From NCBI RefSeq assembly GCF_036924595.1, contig NZ_JAZHRV010000001.1:6351501-6415500 (forward strand): 64,000 bases of DNA, given 5' to 3'. Under the pieces are notes generated by a model, which saw only the letters and a list, made by a program, of their open reading frames with translations, was not told the DNA's origin and made no database searches. Made by a program: the position numbers and the translations under genes. Origin of the DNA: Bradyrhizobium algeriense (GTDB taxonomy: Bacteria; Pseudomonadota; Alphaproteobacteria; Rhizobiales; Xanthobacteraceae). Below are positions 36,087-44,405 of this stretch, in pieces. How positions within the stretch are numbered: the first letter of the stretch is position 1; every line of letters starts with the position of its first letter.

Positions 36087-37070
36087 CTACTCGGCGGCAG
36101 CTTCGGGCCGCAGCGAACGCGGCAGCGGGAAGAACTCGTTCTCCTCCGCGGCCGACACCGTCTCCACATGCAATTCGAACCGCTCGGCGAAGGCGCCCAT
36201 GATCTCCTCGACGATCACTTCCGGCGCGGATGCACCCGCCGTGATGCCGAGGCTCTTGATGCCCTCGAACCGCGACCAGTCGAGATCCGAGGCACGCTGT
36301 GCCAGGATCGCAATCTTGCAGCCCTCGCGCTCGGCGACCTCGCGCAGCCGCTGCGAGTTCGACGAGTTCGGCGCGCCGACCACGATCAGCGCATCGACCA
36401 CCGGCGCCACCTTCTTGACCGCGAGCTGGCGGTTGGTGGTGGCGTAGCAGATGTCTTCCTTGTGCGGCCCGTTGATGTTCGGGAAGCGCTCCTTGAGCAG
36501 TGCCACGATCTCGGCGGTGTCGTCGATCGACAGCGTCGTCTGGGTCACGAAGGCGAGGTTGTTGGGATCCTTCGGCGTGAACGTCTTGGCGTCTTCCGCG
36601 GTCTCGATCAGCGTCACCGCGCCGGCCGGCAACTGGCCGAGCGTGCCGACCACCTCGGGGTGGTGGGAATGCCCGATCAGGAGGATTTCGCGGCCGCGCT
36701 TGAAATGAATCGCCGCCTCGCGGTGCACCTTCGTGACCAGCGGGCAGGTCGCGTCCAGCGAGAAGAAATTGCGGGCGCGGGCGTCGGCCGGAACCGATTT
36801 GGGAACCCCGTGGGCCGAGAACACCACCGGGGCGTTGGTATTGTCGGGAATTTCGGCGAGTTCCTCGACGAAGATCGCGCCCTTGGTCTTCAGGCTGTCG
36901 ACCACGTAGCGGTTATGCACGATCTCGTGGCGGACATAGACCGGGGCGCCATAGATGGCGAGCGCCCGTTCGACGGTATCGATGGCCCGCACCACCCCGG
37001 CGCAGAAGCCTCGGGGGGAACAAAGCACGATTCTGAGATCTGGTTTCGCTGACGTTGACACAGAAGGCAT
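36087..37070 (-). CDS. ispH: 4-hydroxy-3-methylbut-2-enyl diphosphate reductase
   Basis: A 327-aa IspH (LytB), the last enzyme of the MEP isoprenoid pathway, forming IPP and DMAPP. Three cluster-binding cysteines are in [28 protein letters not shown] and [11 protein letters not shown]. Active-site residues include His in RHEIVHN, the catalytic Glu-Thr region TQTTLS, and SSNSQRL. The frame remains open 31 codons upstream to a TTG; I took the ATG at 37070, giving normal family length. It is the first gene of ispH-thrB-rnhA, divergent from trcR. Confidence 0.94.
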   Translation of the reverse strand: MPSVSTSAKPDLRIVLCSPRGFCAGVVRAIDTVERALAIYGAPVYVRHEIVHNRYVVDSLKTKGAIFVEELAEIPDNTNAPVVFSAHGVPKSVPADARARNFFSLDATCPLVTKVHREAAIHFKRGREILLIGHSHHPEVVGTLGQLPAGAVTLIETAEDAKTFTPKDPNNLAFVTQTTLSIDDTAEIVALLKERFPNINGPHKEDICYATTNRQLAVKKVAPVVDALIVVGAPNSSNSQRLREVAEREGCKIAILAQRASDLDWSRFEGIKSLGITAGASAPEVIVEEIMGAFAERFELHVETVSAAEENEFFPLPRSLRPEAAAE

Positions 37071-37289
37071 CGGGGCTATCTCGGAGACCGAATCACCCCT
37101 AGCCGGCGGGCTGGGAACGGCCAATTCGCATAAGGACTTGGGACTGCTTTCGGGCTCTGTCAAGGCACTTTAGCAGACCATTGCGCCAATACCCCGGGAA
37201 GGCGTATATAGCGCCCTAATTCCCGTCATCACCGATGACCATAGGCTTCGCCTCCAAAAGAGGTGGGCGAGGCACAAAGGAGATTTGCC

Positions 37290-37988
37290 ATGAGCAATGC
37301 ACCGCTGATGCCAAAAGCGACTGCCGTGTGGCTGGTTGACAATACCGCGCTGACCTTCGACCAAGTGGCCGATTTCACCAAAATGCACCCCCTTGAGGTC
37401 CGTGCCATCGCCGATGGCGACGCCGCCCAGGGCATCAAGGGCATGGACCCGATTTCGACCGGCCAATTGTCCCGGGACGAGATCGAAAAGGGCGAAAAGG
37501 ACCCGAATTACCGCCTCAAGCTCGGCGAGAGCAAGGTTGTGCTGCCGCCGGCTGCCAAGAAGAAGGGCCCGCGCTACACCCCGGTGTCGCGCCGCCACGA
37601 GCGGCCGAGCGCGATCCTGTGGCTGGTCCGCAACCACCCCGAATTGAAGGACGCGCAGATCATGCGCCTGGTCGGCACCACCAAGACCACCATCGCGAGC
37701 GTCCGCGACCGCACCCACTGGAATGCCTCCACGCTGACCCCGATGGACCCGGTGACGCTCGGCCTGTGCTCGCAGATCGAGCTCGATTTCGAGGTGCAGC
37801 GCGCCGCCAAGGAAAAGCCGGTGCCTGCGGCCTACGGCGGCGCGACGCTGCTGCCGGCCTCCGAGACCACCAAGAAGGAGCCGGAATTCGAGCCGAGCGA
37901 GAAGACGGAAGACGACCTCAACGTCGACGCCGTGTTCGCCAAGCTGAAGACGATCGGCGGCAAGAAGCAGGACGACGAAGAGGAGTAA
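37290..37988 (+). CDS. trcR: TrcR / DUF1013 cell-cycle-type transcriptional regulator
   Basis: A 232-aa protein of the DUF1013 (TrcR) family, highly conserved in alphaproteobacteria. MPKATAVWLVDNTALTFDQVADF at the N-terminus is the first helix-turn-helix-like part. RPSAILWLVRNHPELKDAQIMRLVGTT is the second, and the end is acidic (DDLNVDAVFAKLKTIGG). AAAGGAGA precedes the ATG at 37290. The 3' end and terminator exist a second time, degenerate, at about 40704-40892. The gene is divergent from ispH. Confidence 0.9.
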   Translation: MSNAPLMPKATAVWLVDNTALTFDQVADFTKMHPLEVRAIADGDAAQGIKGMDPISTGQLSRDEIEKGEKDPNYRLKLGESKVVLPPAAKKKGPRYTPVSRRHERPSAILWLVRNHPELKDAQIMRLVGTTKTTIASVRDRTHWNASTLTPMDPVTLGLCSQIELDFEVQRAAKEKPVPAAYGGATLLPASETTKKEPEFEPSEKTEDDLNVDAVFAKLKTIGGKKQDDEEE

Positions 37989-38024
37989 AGATTTCTCGGC
38001 GGCTTCGGCTGGAGAGAATTCGAA

Positions 38025-38055
38025 CGCGGCGGTTCATCCCGCCGCGTTTTTGTTT
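38025..38055 (+). terminator. trcR terminator
   Basis: Eight-bp stem CGCGGCGG / CCGCCGCG with loop TTCATC, followed by TTTTTGTTT: a classical Rho-independent terminator 37 bp after the trcR stop. Its T-tract abuts the stop codon of the convergent hybrid kinase. A copy of the same terminator is at 40858-40883. Confidence 0.9.
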
Positions 38056-40531
38056 AGGAGGCCGGGCCAGTTGGATTGTCGGGATTGGATCTCCGGTAAA
38101 GCCGCGTAATGTGCTGCAGCAGTTCGTCCGCCAGGAACGGCTTGATCAGGACAGAAATGCCATGTGCAGTAACCGAGTCCACGACCTCCGACCGGATGTC
38201 GCCAGTCATGACAATGGCCGGGATGTTCCAGCCAAGTGCTGCGCGCAGGGCATTAACAGTATCAACGCCGTTGGCCGATCCGCGAAGATTGTAGTCGCAT
38301 ATCAGCAAGTCGGGACGGATTTCTTGCCGGTTGATTCGCGCCAGCGCGTCATTCGCAGTGGCGACCACGATCGCGTCTATGCCTTTCGTTTTCAGCAGGC
38401 GACTTAGCGAGGCCCGGACACTCTTCTCGTCTTCAACGACAAGAATGATATCGGGGAAGTCCTCCCTTTCAAATCTAGGCGTCCGCGCTCTTTCCATCGT
38501 ATCGCGGCTTGAGTCTCCGCGCGGAACCTCAATCGAAAACACGGTGCCCCTGCCGGAGGTAGAGCGCACATCGATCCTGTGCTCCAGTATCTTCCCCATA
38601 CGTCTGACGATGGCCAGACCTAATCCGAAACCGCCGCGCTCCGCACCATGCGCGCCCTGATAGTATTCCTGAAATATATGAGGCAGTTGATCCTGCGAGA
38701 TGCCGACGCCGCTATCCCAGACCTCGATCCGAATTTTGTCGCCCGCGCGGCGGCAGCCCAGCAGAATTGTTCCCCGATCTGTATATCGCACCGCGTTCGA
38801 CAGCAGATTTCGCAACATTGCTTCGAGCATTCCCTTGTCGCTACGGACCAGGAGTTTCGAACGGACCAGGCGCCACCGCACCCCCTTCTCGGCAACGGAA
38901 TCGAGGAAATCGGCTGCCAGGGAATCAAACACTTCATTGATCGCGAAGTCGCGCTTCGACGGACGGAGGTCCCCGGCCTCCAGACGATTGACATCGAGCA
39001 GGCTCGACAGAATGCTGGACATGGTGTCGAGAGATCGCGCTATTCCGCCGACAAGGTTGCGTCCCTCTCCATCCGGGAGGCGCGGCTCAAGTGCCGCTTG
39101 CAGGAATCTCAACGTTTGCAGCGGTTGTCGCAGGTCATGGCTGGCGGCAGACAGGAAGCTGGTTTTTGCCTGATCTGCCAACGCCGCTGATTTCCAGGCA
39201 CGGGAAATCTCTTCCTCAAATCGCATCCGCTCCGTGACGTCGGTCGTCAGGCCGTTGATACGCGTGGGCACTCCGCTTGCGTCAAAATGCGTAACTGCAA
39301 TTTGCTCCAGCCACACTTCGCCGCGTCCATCCGGCCGCAGAAATCGGAACGTCATCGAATGTGAATGCTCGTCCGGACGGGCCGTGTTCAAGCGAGTGGT
39401 GACCGACGGGCGATCATCGGGATGGATTTGTCTTACCCATTCCGCGCTGCTGAGAGATTGTCTCGGGCCAAGACCCAGGATTTCGGCCGCGTTCTGGCTC
39501 AGCCGTATCAGGCCGATGCGAAGGTCCCAATCAAAGGTTATCACACCGCCGGCCCGAAGCGCTTCTTCCAGTCGATGCTCTCTTTCGAGGATCGCGAGTT
39601 CGTGTGTCCGTCGCTCGCTGAACAGAGCCGCCAGCACAAGCGCGCCGAACGAAGTGGCCAGAATGGTCGCCTGAGCAGACAGGATACGCTCCTCAAGCGG
39701 CAAGCGGGTATCGCCGAAGAGGCCAATGGCAAATATTGTCGTCCATACAATCGTCATTGCGCACATGAACGTTGCCACAGCTGTAAAGGCGGCGCGAACG
39801 CGGGCGGCGATCCACACAAACAGCGGACAGAGCGAGGCAATCGCCAGTTCGCGAGTCCACGGCTCATGGGGCAGAAAGACCAGGAGCAAACACAGCGTAG
39901 CCACGATCGCAAGCGCGAAGGTCCCCTCCGCAATTTCGCGCCGTGGCGGAGCCTTGCGCAAGAACGACGCGAGCCCAATCACCAGCGGTGCGACCGTAAT
40001 AGTACCCAGTGTTTCGGAAGCGACCCAGTGACGCCATATCGTTACGGCGGATGAGGCTGAGGGGTGAAAGTACATAAATCCAAGCGTGCCTACGATACCG
40101 CTCATAAAGGCTGTAACTATCGTGGCGCCGAACAATCCAAAGACACGACGCAGCTGATTGAGCTCAAATGGTGCGCCATAGAATCGCTGGATAAGCCCTG
40201 CGACGATGACGGGTTCGCCCGCATTCGCCACGGCAAAAAACGTCGTGCTGGCAAGATTGCGGTCGCCGAGCAGATTGGCTGCAAAAGTGGCAACGACCAC
40301 GCCGATGACGACCGGCCACCGAACGGTCGGCCCGAACGCCACTAGGATACCGGTGGCTACGCCCGCTGCAGGCCAGAACACTGCGACGCCGTCCGCCTTG
40401 TCGATCAGAGCGAGGCTAAGGCGCGCGGCGAGGAAATAAACAATCACGACTGAGATGGAGATGGCCCACGGCGGCCACGCCAGAGTCGAGTGCGTTGGAG
40501 GCGCATCACTTGTGGCCATATCCAAGCTCAT
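38054..40531 (-). CDS. Hybrid sensor histidine kinase: MASE1-PAS-HisKA-HATPase-REC
   Basis: An 825-aa inner-membrane protein. The N-terminal MASE1 sensor (about residues 20-300) has eight or more helices and VFWPAAGVATGIL, with AANLLGDRN. A PAS domain (about 330-440) follows, with WVRQIHPDDRPSV. The kinase core has His465 in SAASHDLRQPLQTL, the N-box LRNLLSNAVRYT and G-boxes VWDSGVGIS and GGFGLGLAIVRR. The C-terminal receiver has Asp746 in LLICDYNLRG. The REC probably acts in a phosphorelay. No partner gene is adjacent. It looks inserted between trcR and SemiSWEET: a degenerate copy of the trcR tail flanks its upstream side. Confidence 0.88.
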   Translation of the reverse strand: MSLDMATSDAPPTHSTLAWPPWAISISVVIVYFLAARLSLALIDKADGVAVFWPAAGVATGILVAFGPTVRWPVVIGVVVATFAANLLGDRNLASTTFFAVANAGEPVIVAGLIQRFYGAPFELNQLRRVFGLFGATIVTAFMSGIVGTLGFMYFHPSASSAVTIWRHWVASETLGTITVAPLVIGLASFLRKAPPRREIAEGTFALAIVATLCLLLVFLPHEPWTRELAIASLCPLFVWIAARVRAAFTAVATFMCAMTIVWTTIFAIGLFGDTRLPLEERILSAQATILATSFGALVLAALFSERRTHELAILEREHRLEEALRAGGVITFDWDLRIGLIRLSQNAAEILGLGPRQSLSSAEWVRQIHPDDRPSVTTRLNTARPDEHSHSMTFRFLRPDGRGEVWLEQIAVTHFDASGVPTRINGLTTDVTERMRFEEEISRAWKSAALADQAKTSFLSAASHDLRQPLQTLRFLQAALEPRLPDGEGRNLVGGIARSLDTMSSILSSLLDVNRLEAGDLRPSKRDFAINEVFDSLAADFLDSVAEKGVRWRLVRSKLLVRSDKGMLEAMLRNLLSNAVRYTDRGTILLGCRRAGDKIRIEVWDSGVGISQDQLPHIFQEYYQGAHGAERGGFGLGLAIVRRMGKILEHRIDVRSTSGRGTVFSIEVPRGDSSRDTMERARTPRFEREDFPDIILVVEDEKSVRASLSRLLKTKGIDAIVVATANDALARINRQEIRPDLLICDYNLRGSANGVDTVNALRAALGWNIPAIVMTGDIRSEVVDSVTAHGISVLIKPFLADELLQHITRLYRRSNPDNPTGPAS

Positions 40532-40703
40532 CGTGCATACCCGCCAAGCATACGCAATTCAGCTTAAATTGCCGCTCGAGTCTCGCTTCTTCGTTCGACC
40601 GCTCCTTGTAATTAAATGGCTTGACCGCTCAGTATCCAGTGTCTGTGGTGGGCTGACAAGTGCAATCCAGCTGCTGGTGCAGTTCACGCGCGCCGTAGCG
40701 CGT
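40532..40703. other. Upstream region of the hybrid kinase
   Basis: 172 bp with no gene. It is AT-richer than its surroundings (for example TTGTAATTAAATGGC near 40605) and probably holds the kinase promoter on the minus strand. No operator was recognised. Confidence 0.4.
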
Positions 40704-40892
40704 TACCACGAAGAAGGAACCGGAATTGGGGCCGACCGAAAAGCAGCGCGACGATCTCAACGTCGACGCTGTGTTCGCCAAGTTCAAGACCATCGGCGGC
40801 GAGAAGCAGGGCGACGAGGAACAACGGCTGCCCCTATTCGGGTTGCCAGATTTCGAACGCGGCGGTTCATCCCGCCGCGTTTTGTTTGCGGC
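40704..40892 (+). pseudogene. Degenerate direct repeat of the trcR 3' end and terminator
   Basis: Homologous to about 37868-38056. It begins ACCACGAAGAAGGAACCGGAATT and reads, in one frame, DDLNVDAVFAKFKTIGGEKQ, against DDLNVDAVFAKLKTIGGKKQ at the end of TrcR. The stop is lost (GAGGAACAACGG instead of GAAGAGGAGTAA). The downstream CGAACGCGGCGGTTCATC, terminator hairpin and T-tract are retained. Differences are scattered, so this is not a recent duplication. It has no start of its own. Confidence 0.85.
40858..40883. terminator. Second copy of the trcR terminator, at the SemiSWEET 3' end
   Basis: CGCGGCGG / CCGCCGCG stem, loop TTCATC and TTTT, identical in the hairpin to 38025-38051. It now lies 33 bp beyond the stop of the SemiSWEET gene and can terminate that convergent gene. 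This suggests it is the ancestral trcR/SemiSWEET boundary. Confidence 0.75.
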
Positions 40893-40915
40893 GAATACCG
40901 CCGGCTGGCCGCGCT

Positions 40916-41176
40916 TCAACCGTACTTCAACTTCATCCAGAGGATTCCGCCGGCCAGGACGATCGTAACCGCATTCGCGACGATCAGCGGCGCATCTCCG
41001 GAAAGCAGGCCGTACAACAGCCAAAGCAGAATGCCGAGCACCATGACGAGGAACATTCCAAGCGAAATGTCTTCGGTGGAGCGGGTTCTCCAGACTTTCA
41101 CGAACTGCGGCGCATAAGCGAGGGTCGTGCACGCTGCAGCCGCAAACCCCAGCAGCTTGATAGCAAGTTGTTCCAT
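40916..41176 (-). CDS. SemiSWEET sugar transporter
   Basis: An 86-aa three-helix bundle (about residues 6-28, 40-60, 64-84), the single-unit bacterial form of eukaryotic SWEETs. It works as a homodimer in the inner membrane to move sugars down their gradient. The PQ motif is in CTTLAYAPQFVKVWRT, and the second helix is LGMFLVMVLGILLWLLYG. Bradyrhizobium SemiSWEET is a founding member of the family and transports sucrose. It is the nearest intact neighbour of the duplicated trcR tail. Confidence 0.9.
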   Translation of the reverse strand: MEQLAIKLLGFAAAACTTLAYAPQFVKVWRTRSTEDISLGMFLVMVLGILLWLLYGLLSGDAPLIVANAVTIVLAGGILWMKLKYG

Positions 41177-41240
41177 GCCGCGCTTATAGCATCGATTCGA
41201 AGATGGATTTGCGAACGACGACCGGGTGAGCCGATACGGT

Positions 41241-41459
41241 TCACGCCTTCTTCAAGAACTCCGTGCGCAACACCAGGCCCTTGACCTTGTCGGTGCGGCC
41301 TTCGATCTCGTCGGGATCGTCCGTGAGGTGGATGTTCTTGATGACGGTGCCGCGCTTGAGCACGGTGGACGAACCCTTCAACTTCAAATCCTTGATCAGC
41401 GTGACGCTGTCGCCTTCGGCGAGCAGCGCGCCGTTGGAATCCCTGACCTTGATGTCCAT
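41241..41459 (-). CDS. PhnA-domain (YjdM-like) protein
   Basis: A 72-aa protein corresponding to the C-terminal SH3-like domain of PhnA/YjdM: KVRDSNGALLAEGDSVTLIKDLKLKGSS, then RGTVIKNIHLTDDPDEIEGR. It lacks the N-terminal zinc ribbon of the full-length E. coli protein, as is usual in Rhizobiales. Despite the name there is no demonstrated link to phosphonate use. The ATG at 41459 opens the conserved part; the frame upstream runs into a palindromic repeat. Confidence 0.85.
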   Translation of the reverse strand: MDIKVRDSNGALLAEGDSVTLIKDLKLKGSSTVLKRGTVIKNIHLTDDPDEIEGRTDKVKGLVLRTEFLKKA

Positions 41460-41502
41460 GTGATGCTTTCTTTTGGAATGATCGCGAGGCGCTCGCTTCT
41501 TT

Positions 41503-41646
41503 CCTTCTCCCCTTGTGGGAGAAGGTGCCTTCGCGAGAGCGAAGGCGGATGAGGGGTCTCTATCCGCGGAGACAGACCCCTCACCCGTCTCGAATGAGCT
41601 GACGCTCATTCGATCCACCCCTCTCCCACAAGGGAAGAGGGGAAGG
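41503..41646. repeat. Dispersed palindromic element, copy 1 (about 144 bp)
   Basis: Begins CCTTCTCCCCTTGTGGGAGA and ends CTCTCCCACAAGGG with AGAGGGGAAGG, so the ends are inverted repeats. The core holds GGATGAGGGGTCTCTATCCG, AGACAGACCCCTCACCCG and ATGAGCTGACGCTCAT. A near-identical copy is at 54484-54624. Both lie in intergenic DNA. Confidence 0.85.
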
Positions 41647-41654
41647 GACCCTCC

Positions 41655-41861
41655 TCAACCCAATTCGATCTCGTCGGATATCTCATGCGACAGGCTGACG
41701 CCTCCGATCGTCAGCACCATCTTCGCCGGCAGCTTCTCATTGCCCTTGAGCTTACCGGCCTCGATGGCGTCGCGCACGGCTTTTTCGATTTCGCGCTGCG
41801 AGGTGATGCCGACCTTCTTGAGGAAACCGCGCAGGCTGGCATTGAAGACGTCTTCGTTCAT
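41655..41861 (-). CDS. DUF6494-like small protein
   Basis: A 68-aa protein with NEDVFNASLRGFLKKVGITS at the N-terminus, a central helix (REIEKAVRDAIEAGKL) and a short beta end. It resembles the small conserved DUF6494 family. AGGAGG precedes the ATG. It begins 13 bp after the lipoprotein gene on the same strand, so the two are likely one operon. The function is unknown. Confidence 0.75.
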   Translation of the reverse strand: MNEDVFNASLRGFLKKVGITSQREIEKAVRDAIEAGKLKGNEKLPAKMVLTIGGVSLSHEISDEIELG

Positions 41862-41874
41862 GAGGGCCTCCTGG

Positions 41875-42144
41875 TTAGGGCCTGGTCGGATTGTTCAGCA
41901 TCTGCTCGGCGAGATTGCGTTGGGCACGATCGGTGCGGGCGTTGGCATTGCCGCGCTGCACGTCGCGGTTCTTGCGGCAGATGACATAATCGTTTGAACC
42001 TGCGGCGACATTGTTGGCGCGGCAGAATGCGTCGTCGTCGGCGCTGGTGTCGACCATGGTCGGCTGGCCGCGTTCGAGGCAACCGGTGAGCAATGGGGCT
42101 GCCAGCAGGAGCGCGATGAAGTGCTTTGCGGGTCCAAATTTCAT
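41875..42144 (-). CDS. Small lipoprotein, unknown function
   Basis: An 89-aa protein from the ATG at 42144, with a lipobox LLTGC after a short hydrophobic stretch (KHFIALLLAAP), so lipidated at Cys and anchored in a membrane. The mature part has two more cysteines (DDAFCRANN, YVICRKNRD) and an Arg/Asn-rich end. The frame extends upstream through a palindromic repeat, without similarity. It is co-oriented with the small DUF6494-like gene. Confidence 0.7.
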   Translation of the reverse strand: MKFGPAKHFIALLLAAPLLTGCLERGQPTMVDTSADDDAFCRANNVAAGSNDYVICRKNRDVQRGNANARTDRAQRNLAEQMLNNPTRP

Positions 42145-42167
42145 TGCAGGCCTTCCGTTTTTCATCT

Positions 42168-42278
42168 CGTCATTGCCGGGCACCTGTCCCCGACCTGATC
42201 GGGGATGACCCTGCAATCCATCGAAAAGATGGCAGCCTGCTTTGAAGCCGATGGATGCCCGGGTCAAGCCCGCGGCTG
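42168..42278. repeat. Palindromic repeat (CGTCATTGCCGGGC family), copy 1
   Basis: Starts CGTCATTGCCGGGC and ends GATGGATGCCCGGGTCAAGC. Inside are GCAATCCATCG and its complement CGATGGATG. It is the same family as 60281-60374 but less perfect, with an extra CCCCGACCTGATCGGGG hairpin. Confidence 0.75.
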
Positions 42279-42346
42279 TCCTGTTTTAATGTTTGCAGAC
42301 GAGGCGCATGACGTTGATTCTTCTGTGTTCCACTTTTTGTTGCCCT

Positions 42347-43060
42347 CTAATCGATGAACGTCACGGTATCGGCAACGCTCGCCCGCGAGGTGCGGTAACT
42401 ATTCACCTTGTGGGAATGGTCGGCGTAGCCGAACGAAATACCGCAAACCACCTTGCGATCGTCGGCGAGCTTGAAGTGCCGCCGGATCAGCCCGGAATGC
42501 CGCGCCAGTGCGGCCTGCGGAATAGTGCCGAGGCCGAGCGCCTGCGCCGCCAGCATGAAGTTGGAGACATAGGCGCCGCAATCGACCGCGCCGTAGATAC
42601 CGAGGGGCTCGTCGGTGTGGATGATCGCGACATGCGGCGCGCCGAAGAAATTGTAGTTCTCCAGCGCCTGCTTCGCATACGCCATCTTGTCGCCGCGCGC
42701 GATGCCGAGCGTGTTGTAGAGCTGAAACCCGCTCTCGCGGCGGCGCTCCAGATAGACGCCGAGATATTCGCGCGGCGGCGCGAAATCATGATCGTCCTTG
42801 GCGCCGGAGGCGGCCTCGGCATAGATCGCCTTGCGAAACTTCTCCTTGGCCTCGCCGCTCGCAATCAGCACCTGCCAGGGCTGGCTGTTGCACCATGACG
42901 CCGTGCGTTGCGACACGTTCAATACGTGCTCAATGGTCTCGCGCGGTACCTCCTGCGGCAGGAAGGCGCGAACGGAATAGCGTTCGTTCAAGAGCTCCTT
43001 GAGCACGCCGATGCGATCGTCCGTCTCGTAACGCGCCTTTGCCGCAGCGTCCATGGTCAT
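42347..43060 (-). CDS. Nitroreductase-family FMN oxidoreductase
   Basis: A 237-aa flavoprotein of the nitroreductase superfamily. It shows ERYSVRAFLPQEVP (FMN phosphate binding), RTASWCNSQPWQVLI, and near the C-terminus GLGTIPQAALARHSGL with VVCGISFGYADHSHKVN. It reduces nitro groups, quinones or enones with NAD(P)H. The ATG overlaps the stop of the upstream acyl-CoA dehydrogenase (ATGA), so it is translationally coupled and belongs to the acyl-CoA catabolic operon. In that setting it may reduce an enoyl or aromatic intermediate, but this is inference. Confidence 0.85.
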   Translation of the reverse strand: MTMDAAAKARYETDDRIGVLKELLNERYSVRAFLPQEVPRETIEHVLNVSQRTASWCNSQPWQVLIASGEAKEKFRKAIYAEAASGAKDDHDFAPPREYLGVYLERRRESGFQLYNTLGIARGDKMAYAKQALENYNFFGAPHVAIIHTDEPLGIYGAVDCGAYVSNFMLAAQALGLGTIPQAALARHSGLIRRHFKLADDRKVVCGISFGYADHSHKVNSYRTSRASVADTVTFID

Positions 43061-44301
43061 CGCCCCTTGGTCGGGATCTTGTTGAACGGCACGTCCTTGT
43101 CGACGCGGATATCGCCGGGCAGGCCGAGCACCCGTTCGGCGATGATGTTGCGCAGGATTTCATCGGTGCCGCCGGCGATGCGCATCGAGGGCGAAGACAG
43201 CAGCATCTGCTGGAACTGCCCGCTCGCCTCCTGCTCGTCAGCGCCGGTCAGCGCGCCGGCCGCACCCTGAAGATCCATCGCGTAAGTCGCGATATCCTGC
43301 AGCATCGAACCGGAGACCAGTTTACCGATGGAATTTTCCGGGCCCGGACGCTCGCCCTTGGAGAGCGACGAAATCGCGCGGTAGCTGGTGTATTTCAAGC
43401 CGCTCGCCTTCACCGCCCAGCCCGCAAGCTTCGAACGCGTCGCCGGATCGTCGATCGCGAGCCCGTCATCGGTCATCAGGTTCGAGCAGAACTCGAACAT
43501 TTCGGGGAAACCCGTCGCGAGCCGCGAACCGATCGACATGCGCTCGTTCATCAGCGTGGTCAGCGACACATTCCAGCCGTCGCCGACGGCGCCGAGACGC
43601 TGGTGATCGGGAATCACCACATCGGTGAAATAGACCTCGTTGAACTCCTGCATGCCGTTGGCCTGCTTGATCGGCCGCACCTCGACGCCCTTGCTCTTCA
43701 TGTCGAGGAAGAACATCGTCAGGCCCTTGTGCTTCGGCACATTGGGATCGGTGCGCGTGATCAGAAGACCGTAATCAGAGTAGTGCGCGCCCGAGGTCCA
43801 GATCTTCTGGCCGTTGACGATCCAGTTGTCGCCCTGCTTTTCCGCTCGCGTGCGCAAGCCTGCGACGTCGGAGCCGCCGGCCGGCTCGGAGAACAGCTGG
43901 CACCAGATATGTTCGCCGGAAGCAAGCTTCGGCAGATAATGACGCTTGTGCTCCTCGCTGCCGAACGCCATCACGGTGGGGCCGCACATGCCCTCGCCGA
44001 TCTGGAACGGCTGCGTCAGCTTGCCGTAGACGCCCTCTTCCTGCTGCCAGATCACCTTCTCGATCGGGGTCGCGCCGCGGCCGCCATATTCCTTCGGCCA
44101 GTGCAGGCAGGCCCAGCCGCCTTCGGCCTTCTTCTTCTGCCAGGCCTTGCCGACATCGACGATCTCTTCCTTCTCCAGCCGGATACGGCCGAGCGAGGAC
44201 TTTGACAGCTCCGCCTCGTATTGCCTCGGCGCGTTGGCGTCGATCCATTTGCGCGCGGTAGTGCGGAATTCGGCTTCCTGCGGGGTGTCATCGAAGTTCA
44301 T
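43057..44301 (-). CDS. Acyl-CoA dehydrogenase, paralogue A
   Basis: A 414-aa FAD-dependent acyl-CoA dehydrogenase. The substrate/FAD motif is WCQLFSEPAGGSDVAGLR and the C-terminal FAD motif is RIAGGTDEILRNIIAERVLG. At the usual catalytic-Glu position upstream of GGTDEI it has Ala (IAGG), whereas the neighbour at 44406 has Glu (VEGG). The chosen start is the ATG at 44301 with GGAAG upstream. It is closely similar along its length to the next gene upstream, so the two arose by tandem duplication. It feeds electrons to ETF during acyl-CoA beta-oxidation. It is coupled to the nitroreductase gene. Confidence 0.9.
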   Translation of the reverse strand: MNFDDTPQEAEFRTTARKWIDANAPRQYEAELSKSSLGRIRLEKEEIVDVGKAWQKKKAEGGWACLHWPKEYGGRGATPIEKVIWQQEEGVYGKLTQPFQIGEGMCGPTVMAFGSEEHKRHYLPKLASGEHIWCQLFSEPAGGSDVAGLRTRAEKQGDNWIVNGQKIWTSGAHYSDYGLLITRTDPNVPKHKGLTMFFLDMKSKGVEVRPIKQANGMQEFNEVYFTDVVIPDHQRLGAVGDGWNVSLTTLMNERMSIGSRLATGFPEMFEFCSNLMTDDGLAIDDPATRSKLAGWAVKASGLKYTSYRAISSLSKGERPGPENSIGKLVSGSMLQDIATYAMDLQGAAGALTGADEQEASGQFQQMLLSSPSMRIAGGTDEILRNIIAERVLGLPGDIRVDKDVPFNKIPTKGR

Positions 44302-44322
44302 GGCGGCTTCCTTTTTGTTCTT

Positions 44323-44400
44323 CGTAGGTGGGCTAAGCGAAGCGAGCCCACCATCTGAGTGTGACGCGGTGGGCAACGCTTGCGCGTTATCCACCCTACG
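44323..44400. repeat. Palindromic repeat (CGTAGGTGGG family), copy 1
   Basis: A 78-bp palindrome: CGTAGGTGGGCTAAGCGAAG on the left mirrors CGTTATCCACCCTACG on the right. It sits between the two paralogous acyl-CoA dehydrogenase genes. Related elements are at 46966-47046 and 54364-54453. Confidence 0.8.
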
Positions 44401-44405
44401 AATCT

